Source: a virus
Length of the DNA stretch: 41,557 bases
Direction: 5' to 3' (one strand)
IMG/VR virus record: IMGVR_UViG_3300020197_000053
Coordinates: 1 to 41,557 of that record
The position numbers and the translations under genes were made by a program. The notes beneath the pieces are model-generated. The model saw only the letters and a list, made by a program, of their open reading frames with translations. It ran no database searches and had not been told where the DNA came from. Each line of letters starts with the position of its first letter. Positions within the stretch are counted from its first letter, which is position 1. Positions 24,639-30,504 of the stretch are shown one piece after another.

Positions 24639-24844
24639 CGCGCCACCTCCTGCACCCGCCGCCGCTCCAAGAGCCTGTTCATGCTCGGCCCGCTGATACG
24701 CGGCCGCCCGAGCTGGTAAACGTCCAGCTCCCGCGCTGCCATCTGCAATTCCACCCATCGGCGCGACATCCCAAAAAAAGCCGCAGCCTCAGCCGGCGTG
24801 TAAAGCCGCCGCTCCGCGAGCCGCTCTTGCGTCCCTTGGCTCAT
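24635..24844 (-). CDS. Excisionase/MerR-like HTH protein
   Basis: Protein of 69 residues. RRLYTPAEAAAFFGMSRRWV followed by a basic recognition segment (RELDVYQLGRPRISGPSMNR) is the classical helix-turn-helix_17/excisionase pattern, here with 'RPRIS' in place of 'gr.~rI.~' wings. It may act as excisionase for the integrase at 27879-29231 or as an early regulator. It overlaps both neighbours by four bases. Confidence 0.6.
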   Translation of the reverse strand: MSQGTQERLAERRLYTPAEAAAFFGMSRRWVELQMAARELDVYQLGRPRISGPSMNRLLERRRVQEVAR

Positions 24845-25032
24845 GCCCTCCACCCCACCGAAAAAGCCCGCTCATCTGCCATCTCCCGCTCCGCCTCAGC
24901 CGCAGCCGCTTGCGCCAACCGACGCCGATGCGCCCGCGCCTCGAGCGCCCGGACCACCAGCAAGACCACCAGCGCCACCGCAAGCCCGGCCTCGACGCCG
25001 AGCAGGAAAAAAAACAAGTCGCCCAGGCTCAC
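24841..25032 (-). CDS. Small single-pass membrane protein
   Basis: Protein of 63 residues starting at GTG 25032. An N-terminal hydrophobic helix (LFFFLLGVEAGLAVALVVLL) is followed by a basic, Ala/Glu/Arg-rich cytoplasmic tail (RALEARAHRRRLAQAAAAEA). Inner-membrane location is expected. Function unknown; in an early operon it could modify the host envelope or block superinfection. Confidence 0.5.
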   Translation of the reverse strand: MSLGDLFFFLLGVEAGLAVALVVLLVVRALEARAHRRRLAQAAAAEAEREMADERAFSVGWRA

Positions 25033-25190
25033 GGCTTCCGCTCCTTCGGTTGAAGTTTGACCCAGCCTTCAGGCGATCGGACCAGCTCCACCCCGACCGC
25101 GGCTAGGAGCGGCCTCAAAAAAGCCGCGTCAGCGGCCCCTTGCGCCTCGCGAATCGCCATCCTCCGCCGGGTCGCGCGCCTCGCGCTCAC
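25029..25190 (-). CDS. Small hypothetical protein (53 aa)
   Basis: Begins at GTG 25190 overlapping the upstream TGA: basic N-terminus (MSARRATRRRMAIREAQGAA) and a short terminal strand pair (VELVRSPEGWVKLQPKERKP). The stop overlaps the GTG of the membrane protein gene. Supported by chaining within the operon; function unknown. Confidence 0.45.
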   Translation of the reverse strand: MSARRATRRRMAIREAQGAADAAFLRPLLAAVGVELVRSPEGWVKLQPKERKP

Positions 25191-25390
25191 GATGCCACCT
25201 CCGCCTTCAACGGCGCCGACGCCGCCGCGCCCAACACGTCTTGCTCGATCGTCGGCAAGCCGCGCAGCAACGCCTTCCGCACGATATGACTCGGCGTGAG
25301 CTCCGACACCTGGGCGAGCCGCTCCACCCGCGCGCGGTCCTGCGGGTCAAGCGTTGTGCTCACCGTAACCTTTCGCTGATCGTATGACAT
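25187..25390 (-). CDS. Ribbon-helix-helix regulator candidate
   Basis: Protein of 67 residues starting MSYDQRKVTVSTTLDPQDRA. The pattern strand (KVTVSTTL), helix (PQDRARVERLAQVSE), turn, helix (TPSHIVRKALLRGLPTIEQD) is the ribbon-helix-helix/CopG fold. It heads the minus-strand early operon and is divergent from another small RHH-like gene across an 80-base gap. It is a good candidate for a lysogeny or early-promoter repressor binding the shared intergenic region. Confidence 0.65.
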   Translation of the reverse strand: MSYDQRKVTVSTTLDPQDRARVERLAQVSELTPSHIVRKALLRGLPTIEQDVLGAAASAPLKAEVAS

Positions 25391-25470
25391 GGACAAGCTA
25401 TATGCCCTATCCATTCCAGATGCAAGAGAAAAGTTGACAAATTTATTGCCTCGGGTTTTCTTCTCTGCGC
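25391..25470. promoter_or_regulatory. Divergent promoter/operator region
   Basis: This AT-rich 80-base gap separates divergent gene blocks. Leftward: TTGCAT, 17-base spacer, TATAGC just upstream of the RHH gene. Rightward: a consensus TTGACA -35 at about 25434-25439 with a poor -10. Another TTGACA, also preceded by G, occurs at about 26064. This is the likely early control region. Confidence 0.45.
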
Positions 25471-25707
25471 ATGAGCAAAAAGCAATGCGGCACCAGCCTT
25501 GAACAAGCGCTTTACGAGCGCGTTTCGCGCGTCGCCACCGTCGACCGTCGAAGCATCGCCGAAGTGATCGCCGCCGCCGTGGCCGCAGGCCTCCCACTGC
25601 TCGAGGAAGAACTCAGCCGCCCGAAGTTGAACCTCTCCGACTACCTTTTGAACGACTCGCCACGCGCCGCAGCTCCAGCCGCAACACTCCGCACCGCCAA
25701 GAAATGA
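25471..25707 (+). CDS. Small RHH-like/antitoxin-type protein
   Basis: Protein of 78 residues: GTSLEQALYERVSRVATVDR then RSIAEVIAAAVAAGLPLLEE, a ribbon-helix-helix-like pattern, followed by a loose tail (KLNLSDYLLNDSPRAAAPAA). It is the first plus-strand gene and faces the RHH gene at 25187-25390, so the two may form opposing regulators. Start ATG 25471; the stop overlaps the next ATG. Confidence 0.55.
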   Translation: MSKKQCGTSLEQALYERVSRVATVDRRSIAEVIAAAVAAGLPLLEEELSRPKLNLSDYLLNDSPRAAAPAATLRTAKK

Positions 25708-25991
25708 ACTCGCGCGCCCGCCTCGCCTCGCTCCTCCTCCTCGCCCTCGTCCTCGCCGGCCACACGCAGACCGCCTCAGCGCCCGCGCCCTCGGCCACCG
25801 TCGGTCCCGTCGGCCGCTTCACTATCATTTCCGCCACCAGCGAGATCCTGCACGCCGACACCCTCGGCACCACGCGCGTCCCCGTCATCATCAAGCTCGA
25901 CACGTCCACCGGCCGCACCTGGCTTCTCGTCTCCGTCGTCAAGGACTCTCGCCAGATCGACACATGGCAAGAGATCACCCGCACCCAATAG
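25704..25991 (+). CDS. Secreted small protein
   Basis: Protein of 95 residues with a clear signal peptide (MNSRARLASLLLLALVLAGH, likely cleavage after TASA). The mature domain is a small beta-rich unit (VGRFTIISATSEILHADTLG, VPVIIKLDTSTGRTWLLVSV) ending WQEITRTQ. Export across the inner membrane is predicted. It might be a lysogenic conversion or envelope protein. Coupled to the preceding gene by ATGA. Confidence 0.55.
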   Translation: MNSRARLASLLLLALVLAGHTQTASAPAPSATVGPVGRFTIISATSEILHADTLGTTRVPVIIKLDTSTGRTWLLVSVVKDSRQIDTWQEITRTQ

Positions 25992-25994
25992 CTC

Positions 25995-26014
25995 GCGCAA
26001 AAATTATTTTGCGC
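25995..26014. promoter_or_regulatory. Palindromic hairpin after the secreted-protein gene
   Basis: GCGCAAAA, loop ATTA, TTTTGCGC forms a perfect 8-base-pair stem, 4 bases after the upstream stop codon. The sequence after the stem is not a T-run on either strand. It may be a weak bidirectional terminator or an operator. A half-copy (CGCAAAATTATTA) recurs at about 26051. Confidence 0.45.
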
Positions 26015-26213
26015 CTTTCGCGCTGTGGGGGTTGTCGGTTTCCATCACCTCGCAAAATTATTAGTTGACACATTCGCCGCCCCGTGAGACGCTCCCCGCG
26101 TCAACGTGAAAAGTGACACCAACAACAACGGCAGATTTCCCCGCCCCGCGGCGGTCCTGCGCGCGCCAGCGTGCAGCTTTTCACCCGTCGCGGGCGCGGG
26201 GTTCGGAGACACC

Positions 26214-26627
26214 ATGAAAACCAGCATCATCAACCTCCTGTCCCGGCTCGTGAACGTCGGATTCACCGTCGAGGAAGCCAACACGCTACGCCGCGCAGAG
26301 ATGACCCTTCACCGATGGGGAGAGCTCGAGTGTGGCGACGGCAACGACTACGCTTCCTGGTGCCTCGAGCGCGACGAGACGACGGGCAAGCCTTACCTCG
26401 TCACCTATCCGCACACGGGCAAAAGCTACCGCCGGCCCGTGGCCGACCGCGAGCGCGGCGCCCTGCGTCGGGTCGAGGCGGTTTGCAAGCGCGCCGGCCT
26501 GAGCTACTACCACCAGACCGATCCCCGCGGTTGCGCGCTCTACATCCTGCGGCCCGGCGACGTGCCCGACGGCCGCCCCGTGGACAGTTGCTACACAAAC
26601 GGAATCGCAGTTTGCGCCCACGCCTGA
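26214..26627 (+). CDS. Hypothetical phage protein (137 aa)
   Basis: ATG 26214 is preceded by GGAG (Shine-Dalgarno-like), so I prefer it over a GTG at 26106. Protein: LLSRLVNVGFTVEEANTLRR, then a segment of the EMTLHRWGELECGDG type, YASWCLERDETTGKPYLVTY, and a C-terminal VCKRAGLSYYHQTDPRGCAL. The 'ANTLRR.EMTLHRW.ELECG' pattern is one I associate with hypothetical proteins of phages from high-GC bacteria. Function unknown. Confidence 0.65.
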   Translation: MKTSIINLLSRLVNVGFTVEEANTLRRAEMTLHRWGELECGDGNDYASWCLERDETTGKPYLVTYPHTGKSYRRPVADRERGALRRVEAVCKRAGLSYYHQTDPRGCALYILRPGDVPDGRPVDSCYTNGIAVCAHA

Positions 26628-26712
26628 TCCGCCACTCCGCGCCCGGCCTCGAGCCGGACGCGGCCGGCGGGGCAGACCGCCCAGCACCGCCCCGGCGGCA
26701 CCGACAAAGACC

Positions 26713-26925
26713 ATGATCACCAACACCAACAACAACACCAACACCACCGTCGAGTCCTTGTTTGAAGACGCGCGTCGGTTTTCGGGCAGCATGAGCCACG
26801 GCGACGCCGTGTTCATGGCCGTGAACCAGGCCATCGACTTCGGATGGGTGGACAAAGCCGACAAATACGCGCTGTGCGACTTAGTCGCTGCGCGCCTTCG
26901 GAACTGGGAAGTGAACGGCAAGTAA
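26713..26925 (+). CDS. Small hypothetical protein with Asn/Thr-rich start
   Basis: Protein of 70 residues starting MITNTNNNTNTTVESLFEDA, then SGSMSHGDAVFMAVNQAIDF and DKADKYALCDLVAARLRNWE. The C-terminal helical domain is compact and acidic. The AAC/ACC-rich start is shared with the next two genes. Function unknown. Confidence 0.5.
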   Translation: MITNTNNNTNTTVESLFEDARRFSGSMSHGDAVFMAVNQAIDFGWVDKADKYALCDLVAARLRNWEVNGK

Positions 26926-26945
26926 CCACCAACACCAAAGCGCGT

Positions 26946-27164
26946 GTGACCAACAACACCAACATCCGCCGTTACCTAGCCGCGGCCTTTGAGTGGATAG
27001 CCGAAAACGACGAGCCTGGCTCATCGCTGGCTTGCGACACCGCGACTGTCGAGGGATACGCAACCGTTCAGTTTGCCGCCGCGTTGTTCAATAAAACCCC
27101 GTCTTACATTGCCCGCCGCGTGGTGGCTCGTAGGATGGGCTTAGATCGGCGGCGTCGAAAGTGA
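26946..27164 (+). CDS. Small hypothetical protein related to its downstream neighbour
   Basis: Starts at GTG 26946: VTNNTNIRRYLAAAFEWIAE, then EGYATVQFAAALFNKTPSYI and a basic end RRVVARRMGLDRRRRK. The first 11 residues match the start of the next gene (…TTNIRRYLAA), showing a local duplication. The basic C-terminus suggests DNA binding. Its TGA overlaps the next GTG. Confidence 0.45.
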   Translation: MTNNTNIRRYLAAAFEWIAENDEPGSSLACDTATVEGYATVQFAAALFNKTPSYIARRVVARRMGLDRRRRK

Positions 27165-27271
27165 GCACCACCACCACCAACATCCGCCGTTACCTAGCCG
27201 CCATCGGCCGCAAGGGCGGCGCGTCGCGGAGCGTTATTAGCGGGCGTGATACAACGGCGGCGCAGTATTAG
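27161..27271 (+). CDS. Short protein (36 aa) with 'RKGG' motif
   Basis: GTG 27161 overlaps the upstream stop. It encodes NIRRYLAAIGRKGGASRSVI then SGRDTTAAQY. The AIGRKGG segment is found in many tiny phage proteins that end with Arg/Lys/Ala repeats. The coding segment is duplicated at 27885-27942. Confidence 0.4.
   Translation: MSTTTTNIRRYLAAIGRKGGASRSVISGRDTTAAQY
27194..27252 (+). repeat. Duplicated coding segment (second copy 27885-27942)
   Basis: From CGCCATCGG to AGCGGGCGTGA the two copies differ at very few positions, with one long identical stretch starting CGCAAGGGCGGCGCGTCGCG. Both are read in the same frame as AAIGRKGGASRSVISGR. The second copy lies at the 3' end of the 27715 gene and overlaps the phage integrase end. 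Confidence 0.75.
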
Positions 27272-27306
27272 CGCGGCTGCAAAGTGCGGGCGGGAGCAAA
27301 CAGTTG

Positions 27307-27335
27307 TGGACAGTGCGTGCTAGCTCGCATATAGT
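27307..27335 (+). promoter_or_regulatory. Sigma-70-like promoter
   Basis: TGGACA (27307-27312), 17-base spacer, TATAGT (27330-27335), with an ATG six bases further on at 27342. The spacing is ideal. It would drive 27342-27718 and neighbours from a short-leader or leaderless transcript. Confidence 0.5.
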
Positions 27336-27341
27336 GAAGCC

Positions 27342-27557
27342 ATGAAAACGATCATCACTGAACTGAAAGACAGGCTGGCGCTGGTGGACATGGGGCAACT
27401 TCCTTACTGCGACAATGACGCCGGATACGTGGCACTATACAAGGATCAGGAGCGACAACTGGTGGACCTGATTCAGGTAGCCAACGATCTCCGCAGAGAG
27501 CTTGAACAAGAGCGCGAAAGCTACGAAGCCTGCCTGCGTTTCAAGTCCCGACAATGA
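27342..27557 (+). CDS. Small coiled-coil hypothetical protein (71 aa)
   Basis: Protein MKTIITELKDRLALVDMGQL, then YVALYKDQERQLVDLIQVAN and a coiled-coil end (LRRELEQERESYEACLRFKS). It is acidic and helical. It follows directly on a good promoter, and its TGA overlaps the next ATG. Function unknown. Confidence 0.5.
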   Translation: MKTIITELKDRLALVDMGQLPYCDNDAGYVALYKDQERQLVDLIQVANDLRRELEQERESYEACLRFKSRQ

Positions 27558-27718
27558 ACACCTGCCCGAAGTGCGGCCACCAGTGGCCAGACGCCAAACG
27601 CGCCAAAGGCGGGAAAGCCCGCTGGCGCGGAATGTCCAAGGCCCAACGAAAACAAGCCGCCAGCGAGGCCGCGAAAGCACGGTGGGTTAGGCGGCAGAAC
27701 GGAGCGGTCGCGCGATGA
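27554..27718 (+). CDS. Tiny zinc-knuckle/basic protein (54 aa)
   Basis: MNTCPKCGHQWPDAKRAKGG followed by KARWRGMSKAQRKQAASEAA and KARWVRRQ. It combines a CPKCG knuckle with the '(G)GKARW…KARW' repeat typical of very small phage DNA-binding proteins. ATGA overlaps link it to both neighbours. Confidence 0.55.
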   Translation: MNTCPKCGHQWPDAKRAKGGKARWRGMSKAQRKQAASEAAKARWVRRQNGAVAR

Positions 27719-28011
27719 AACCCAAAACACCACCCGCCGAGCTTTTCAAGTGCGACGCCTGCGGGCGCATCGCCAAACTTGAAACCCACAAACGCCACTG
27801 GTGCGACTGCAACCCGCGCGCGCCGTTCGCAATGCACAGCGTCAAGGATGCGCGCGTAACGGACGGCGTGATTTCCGCCTACCTCACCGCCATCGGTCGC
27901 AAGGGCGGCGCGTCGCGGAGCGTTATTAGCGGGCGTGAAGGAACGGTTTCCTTTCCCACCGCCAACGCCGCGACCACGTCCACGGCGCCCGCCCTCGGCG
28001 CGGCCGCGTAA
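27715..28011 (+). CDS. Small zinc-knuckle protein with duplicated tail
   Basis: Protein of 98 residues with CDACGRIAKLETHKRHWCDC (a four-cysteine zinc site), then the duplicated AIGRKGGASRSVISGRE segment. The last 40 codons run antisense across the 3' end of the phage integrase (27879-29231), so one of the two genes has an extended or recombined tail. Confidence 0.45.
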   Translation: MKPKTPPAELFKCDACGRIAKLETHKRHWCDCNPRAPFAMHSVKDARVTDGVISAYLTAIGRKGGASRSVISGREGTVSFPTANAATTSTAPALGAAA

Positions 28012-29231
28012 ATCTGCGTTGTCCTGACATCCTGGTGACCGAGCGCAGCCTGAACCGCCGTCACGTCGTTACTGCGCACCAAGACGCTCGCGTAGACCTT
28101 CCGCATCTCGTGCAGTTTCTGCCTCCGCGTCCACCCCGCCGCGATCAACCACGGCCCGAACCGGCGCGCCAACCGCTCGAACCCCGACGCGATCACCCGG
28201 TCACCCGGGCCCGTCGGCCATCCCAGCGCCACCGCGACCGACCGCGCCTCGCGCTCCGTCGCCTCGGCGCAAGGCACCTCCCGCTCTTCCCGGCTCTTCG
28301 GCATGAAGTCCGATTCAAAGCACACGCGCACGGATCCCGGCCTGAACCACCTCCACCGCATCGCCCGCAGCTCGCCCTTGCGCAGCCCCGTCTGGACTGC
28401 GAGCCACCAGAGCAGCCACAGCCCCGGCCGATCCACGCGCAACCGCTCCGCCGCCTCGAGCACCGCCGCCAGCACCGCAGGCTCGGGCAGCGAAGCCTTG
28501 CGCTTCGCCTCGCGCAGCTTGCGCGCGGCCAGGAACCCCGCGAGCTCGGGCATCACAAGCCCGGCGTAGGGCGCCCGCGCCATCACCTCGCGCGCGAAAA
28601 GCTGCCTTGCCTGGCGCACGTAACTGTTCGCGCTCACCGCGGCAGCGTTGCGCGCCTCGACCTCCTCCGCCGGCACCCGCGCCATCCACGCCCGCTGAAA
28701 CCGATACACGAGCCCCTCCGAAAACACGCTTGCCGGCAGCTCACCCACGTCCTCGCGCACGACGCCGTCCGCCACGCTCACCACCCGCTTGGCCGCGAGC
28801 ACCACGTTCTCGAAGGCCCGGCGCGGACGGTTCAACACCGGCGCCAGCGCGACATAAGCGGCGAACACCTCCTCGAGCCTCGCCACCGGCCGCCGCGAGT
28901 TCCGCGCCTCGACGTCCTCCCAACGCCCCGCCAGCGCGGGCAGAATGTATTGCCGAAGCGCCCGCTCCTCCGCGACCTTCCGCACGTTCGTCCCGAGCGA
29001 AGGGTGCATCATCCTCCCGCCGACGATCGCGCGCAGATACCAGATCGCGTCCCGTCCCGGCGACCCCTCGGCCCCGGCCGGCGCGCGTCGGTAAATCTTG
29101 AACCTTCGCCCGCCGTGCTTGACGTAAGCCGTCGAGTCCGGCGACCCTCCACCCGCCGCCCGCGAGGCGCGGCCTTCATCTGACATGCAATCAACCGTTC
29201 GATCTGGTGCTTGGTTTGGTGCGGACTTCAT
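27879..29231 (-). CDS. int: Phage tyrosine integrase
   Basis: Protein of 450 residues. After an Arg/Gly-rich start there is an arm-binding-like region (GGRRFKIYRRAPAGAEGSPG, AIWYLRAIVGGRMMHPSL), a core-binding helical domain (about 120-255), and the catalytic domain with R in TGLRKGELRAMRWRW, HEMRKVYASVLV (H..R), LGHQDVRTTQIYAAAP (H and the tyrosine nucleophile). It differs from the neighbouring integron integrase in sequence, length and domain layout. It is expected to integrate the phage at a tRNA-Arg site; the candidate attP lies 127 bases upstream of its start. The 3' 130 bases overlap a plus-strand gene. Confidence 0.9.
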   Translation of the reverse strand: MKSAPNQAPDRTVDCMSDEGRASRAAGGGSPDSTAYVKHGGRRFKIYRRAPAGAEGSPGRDAIWYLRAIVGGRMMHPSLGTNVRKVAEERALRQYILPALAGRWEDVEARNSRRPVARLEEVFAAYVALAPVLNRPRRAFENVVLAAKRVVSVADGVVREDVGELPASVFSEGLVYRFQRAWMARVPAEEVEARNAAAVSANSYVRQARQLFAREVMARAPYAGLVMPELAGFLAARKLREAKRKASLPEPAVLAAVLEAAERLRVDRPGLWLLWWLAVQTGLRKGELRAMRWRWFRPGSVRVCFESDFMPKSREEREVPCAEATEREARSVAVALGWPTGPGDRVIASGFERLARRFGPWLIAAGWTRRQKLHEMRKVYASVLVRSNDVTAVQAALGHQDVRTTQIYAAAPRAGAVDVVAALAVGKETVPSRPLITLRDAPPLRPMAVR

Positions 29232-29280
29232 TTGCGAGACTATGCGTAGTCCTGCGAACTACTGCAACCAAAATCCGCAC

Positions 29281-29348
29281 CAACCCCTTGCCCGCGCCAC
29301 CGCAACCCCTTGCACCCCATTCAAAACCGCGTGAATTTCAACCCCTTA
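29281..29348. repeat. Three CAACCCCTTG repeats (putative integrase arm-type sites)
   Basis: CAACCCCTTG at 29281-29290 and 29303-29312, and CAACCCCTTA at 29339-29348, all in the same orientation between the integrase gene and the tRNA-like core. Short direct repeats flanking a tRNA-identical core are typical arm-type binding sites of tyrosine integrases. Confidence 0.5.
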
Positions 29349-29357
29349 CAAACCCCC

Positions 29358-29400
29358 GCGCTGGTAGCTCAATTGGATAGAGCTTCTGACTTCGGAGCAG
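29358..29400 (+). other. attP: Candidate attP: 5' half of tRNA-Arg(TCG)
   Basis: GCGCTGG, TA, then a D-arm GCTC…GAGC and the anticodon stem-loop TCTGACTTCGGAGCAG, i.e. positions 1 to about 42 of a tRNA with anticodon TCG (loop CTTCGGA). The 39-43 side of the stem is imperfect and no T-arm or acceptor complement follows, so it is not a functional gene. Its place beside the phage integrase makes it the likely attP core. Unusually it preserves the 5' rather than the 3' half. Confidence 0.55.
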
Positions 29401-29478
29401 TGTCGGGCGGGGCGCTGAGCGTTGAAGGGCAGAGGGTTGCCCGCGGGCTCCCGGCGTTGGTGCGGCGTATGGTGCGGC

Positions 29479-30459
29479 TCAGTCCAGCGGGCCCTTCACG
29501 CGGGGCTTGCGGGTGTCCTTGGATCCGAGGTAGCGCATGGTCGTCTCGACGTTGCGGTGCCCGAGCGCTTTCTGAATCTCCGCGATCGGCGTGCCGCGGC
29601 GCTCCATCTCGCGGGCGCTGGCGTGGCGGAGCGAGTGCGGGGTGATGCGCTTCTTGATCCTCAACTGCGTCCTCGCCGAGCGGAGCGCCCGCTGCAAGGT
29701 GTCGGGCAGCGTGTGGTGCCGGCCGCGCTTGCCGCTCGACGGGTCGCGCGAGTCCTGAGCCTGGGCGAACACGTATTGCCATCCGGTCTCGAAGTGCAGT
29801 TTGGGATTCTTGCGCCCGAGAAGCCCGGGCAGGAAGACCCAGCCGCGGCCGTCGCGCTTCTCGGCGGCGTGCTCTACCTCGCGCCGCGCCACGAGATCGC
29901 GCAACTCGCGCGCGAGCTTGGACGGCAACGGGACCACGCGGTCCTTGTCGCCCTTGGATCCGCGCACGTAGATTTCACCGTTGGCGAAGTCGAGGTCTTT
30001 CAAGCGCAGCCGCAGGCAGTCGTGCAACCGGAGCGCCGAGCCGTAGATGAGCCGGAGCGCGAGGCCGGCATCGCCGGGGACGGCGCCGACGATCTTCATG
30101 GCGTCCTCGTGGGATGCGGGGACGTCGGGCAGGCGTTCGGGCCGGGTCGCGCGGGCGAAGGCGGGGAACTGGCCGAGCTCGAGATTGAGCACGTCGCGGA
30201 AGACGAACACGAGCGCGTTGAGCGCCTGGTGCTGGGTGGAGACCGACACGCCCCGGCGCGCCTCGGCCGTGAGCCAAGCGGCGATCTTGGCCTCGGCGCC
30301 GTCGCGCAGCTCGGCCTCGGACTTCAGGCGGTGATATTGAACGAACCTTGCGAAGTGGTGCCAGTATTGGCGAGACGTGTGCAGGCTCAAATGCCTGAGC
30401 GCGACGACGTTGTCAAATCGGACTCGCAACCGTGGCTTGGGTGGCTCGACCTGCGGCAT
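29479..30459 (-). CDS. intI: Integron integrase (IntI-type tyrosine recombinase)
   Basis: Protein of 326 residues from ATG 30459; an upstream in-frame extension would run through attI and the promoter, so it was rejected. N-terminal SAM-like domain (about 12-100, VSVSTQHQALNALVFVFRDV). Catalytic residues R144 (YGSALRLHDCLRLRLKDLDF), K172 (GSKGDKDRV), H275/R278 (HSLRH), H301 (ALGHRNVETTMRY) and Y310 sit close to the spacing of IntI1. The IntI-only insertion is present at about 222-249 (TGWQYVFAQAQDSRDPSSGK, then RGRHH), which separates IntI from XerC/D and phage integrases. It ends VKGPLD like other IntI proteins. It should catalyse attI x attC cassette capture and attC x attC excision. attI and four attC-bounded cassettes lie next to it. 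Confidence 0.95.
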   Translation of the reverse strand: MPQVEPPKPRLRVRFDNVVALRHLSLHTSRQYWHHFARFVQYHRLKSEAELRDGAEAKIAAWLTAEARRGVSVSTQHQALNALVFVFRDVLNLELGQFPAFARATRPERLPDVPASHEDAMKIVGAVPGDAGLALRLIYGSALRLHDCLRLRLKDLDFANGEIYVRGSKGDKDRVVPLPSKLARELRDLVARREVEHAAEKRDGRGWVFLPGLLGRKNPKLHFETGWQYVFAQAQDSRDPSSGKRGRHHTLPDTLQRALRSARTQLRIKKRITPHSLRHASAREMERRGTPIAEIQKALGHRNVETTMRYLGSKDTRKPRVKGPLD

Positions 30460-30465
30460 CTCGGC

Positions 30466-30494
30466 ATTATAGCGACGTCGTGCTGTATAATCAA
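30466..30494 (-). promoter_or_regulatory. PintI: intI promoter overlapping attI
   Basis: On the minus strand: TTGATT (30494-30489), a 17-base spacer, TATAAT (30471-30466), then six bases and the intI ATG. Spacing is ideal, the -10 is a perfect consensus, and transcription should begin at or beside the ATG, giving a leaderless mRNA. The -35 box lies three bases from the attI crossover. Confidence 0.65.
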
Positions 30495-30504
30495 CTGTTA
30501 GAGC
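30484..30504 (+). other. attI: attI insertion site
   Basis: TGTATAATCAACTG followed by TTAGAGC; crossover after G30497. It is directly upstream of intI and is the left boundary of cassette 1. The left side GTATAATCAACTG recurs at the second site near 17677. On the minus strand the core supplies AAC AGT TGA, the last codons of whichever reversed cassette ORF is inserted first. Confidence 0.8.

Noticed and set aside
27224-27240. GCGTTATTAGCGGG (also near 27917) as attC R' boxes
   Set aside because: No pairing left arm or R'' box is present, and the segment is coding and duplicated at protein level.
29358-29455. A complete tRNA gene continuing from the tRNA-Arg half
   Set aside because: No T-arm (TTC-type loop) or complement of the GCGCTGG acceptor strand follows within a plausible distance.
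30484-30499. LexA box in the intI promoter
   Set aside because: CTGT and ACTGT half-sites occur as direct, not inverted, repeats; no CTGT-N8-ACAG palindrome.
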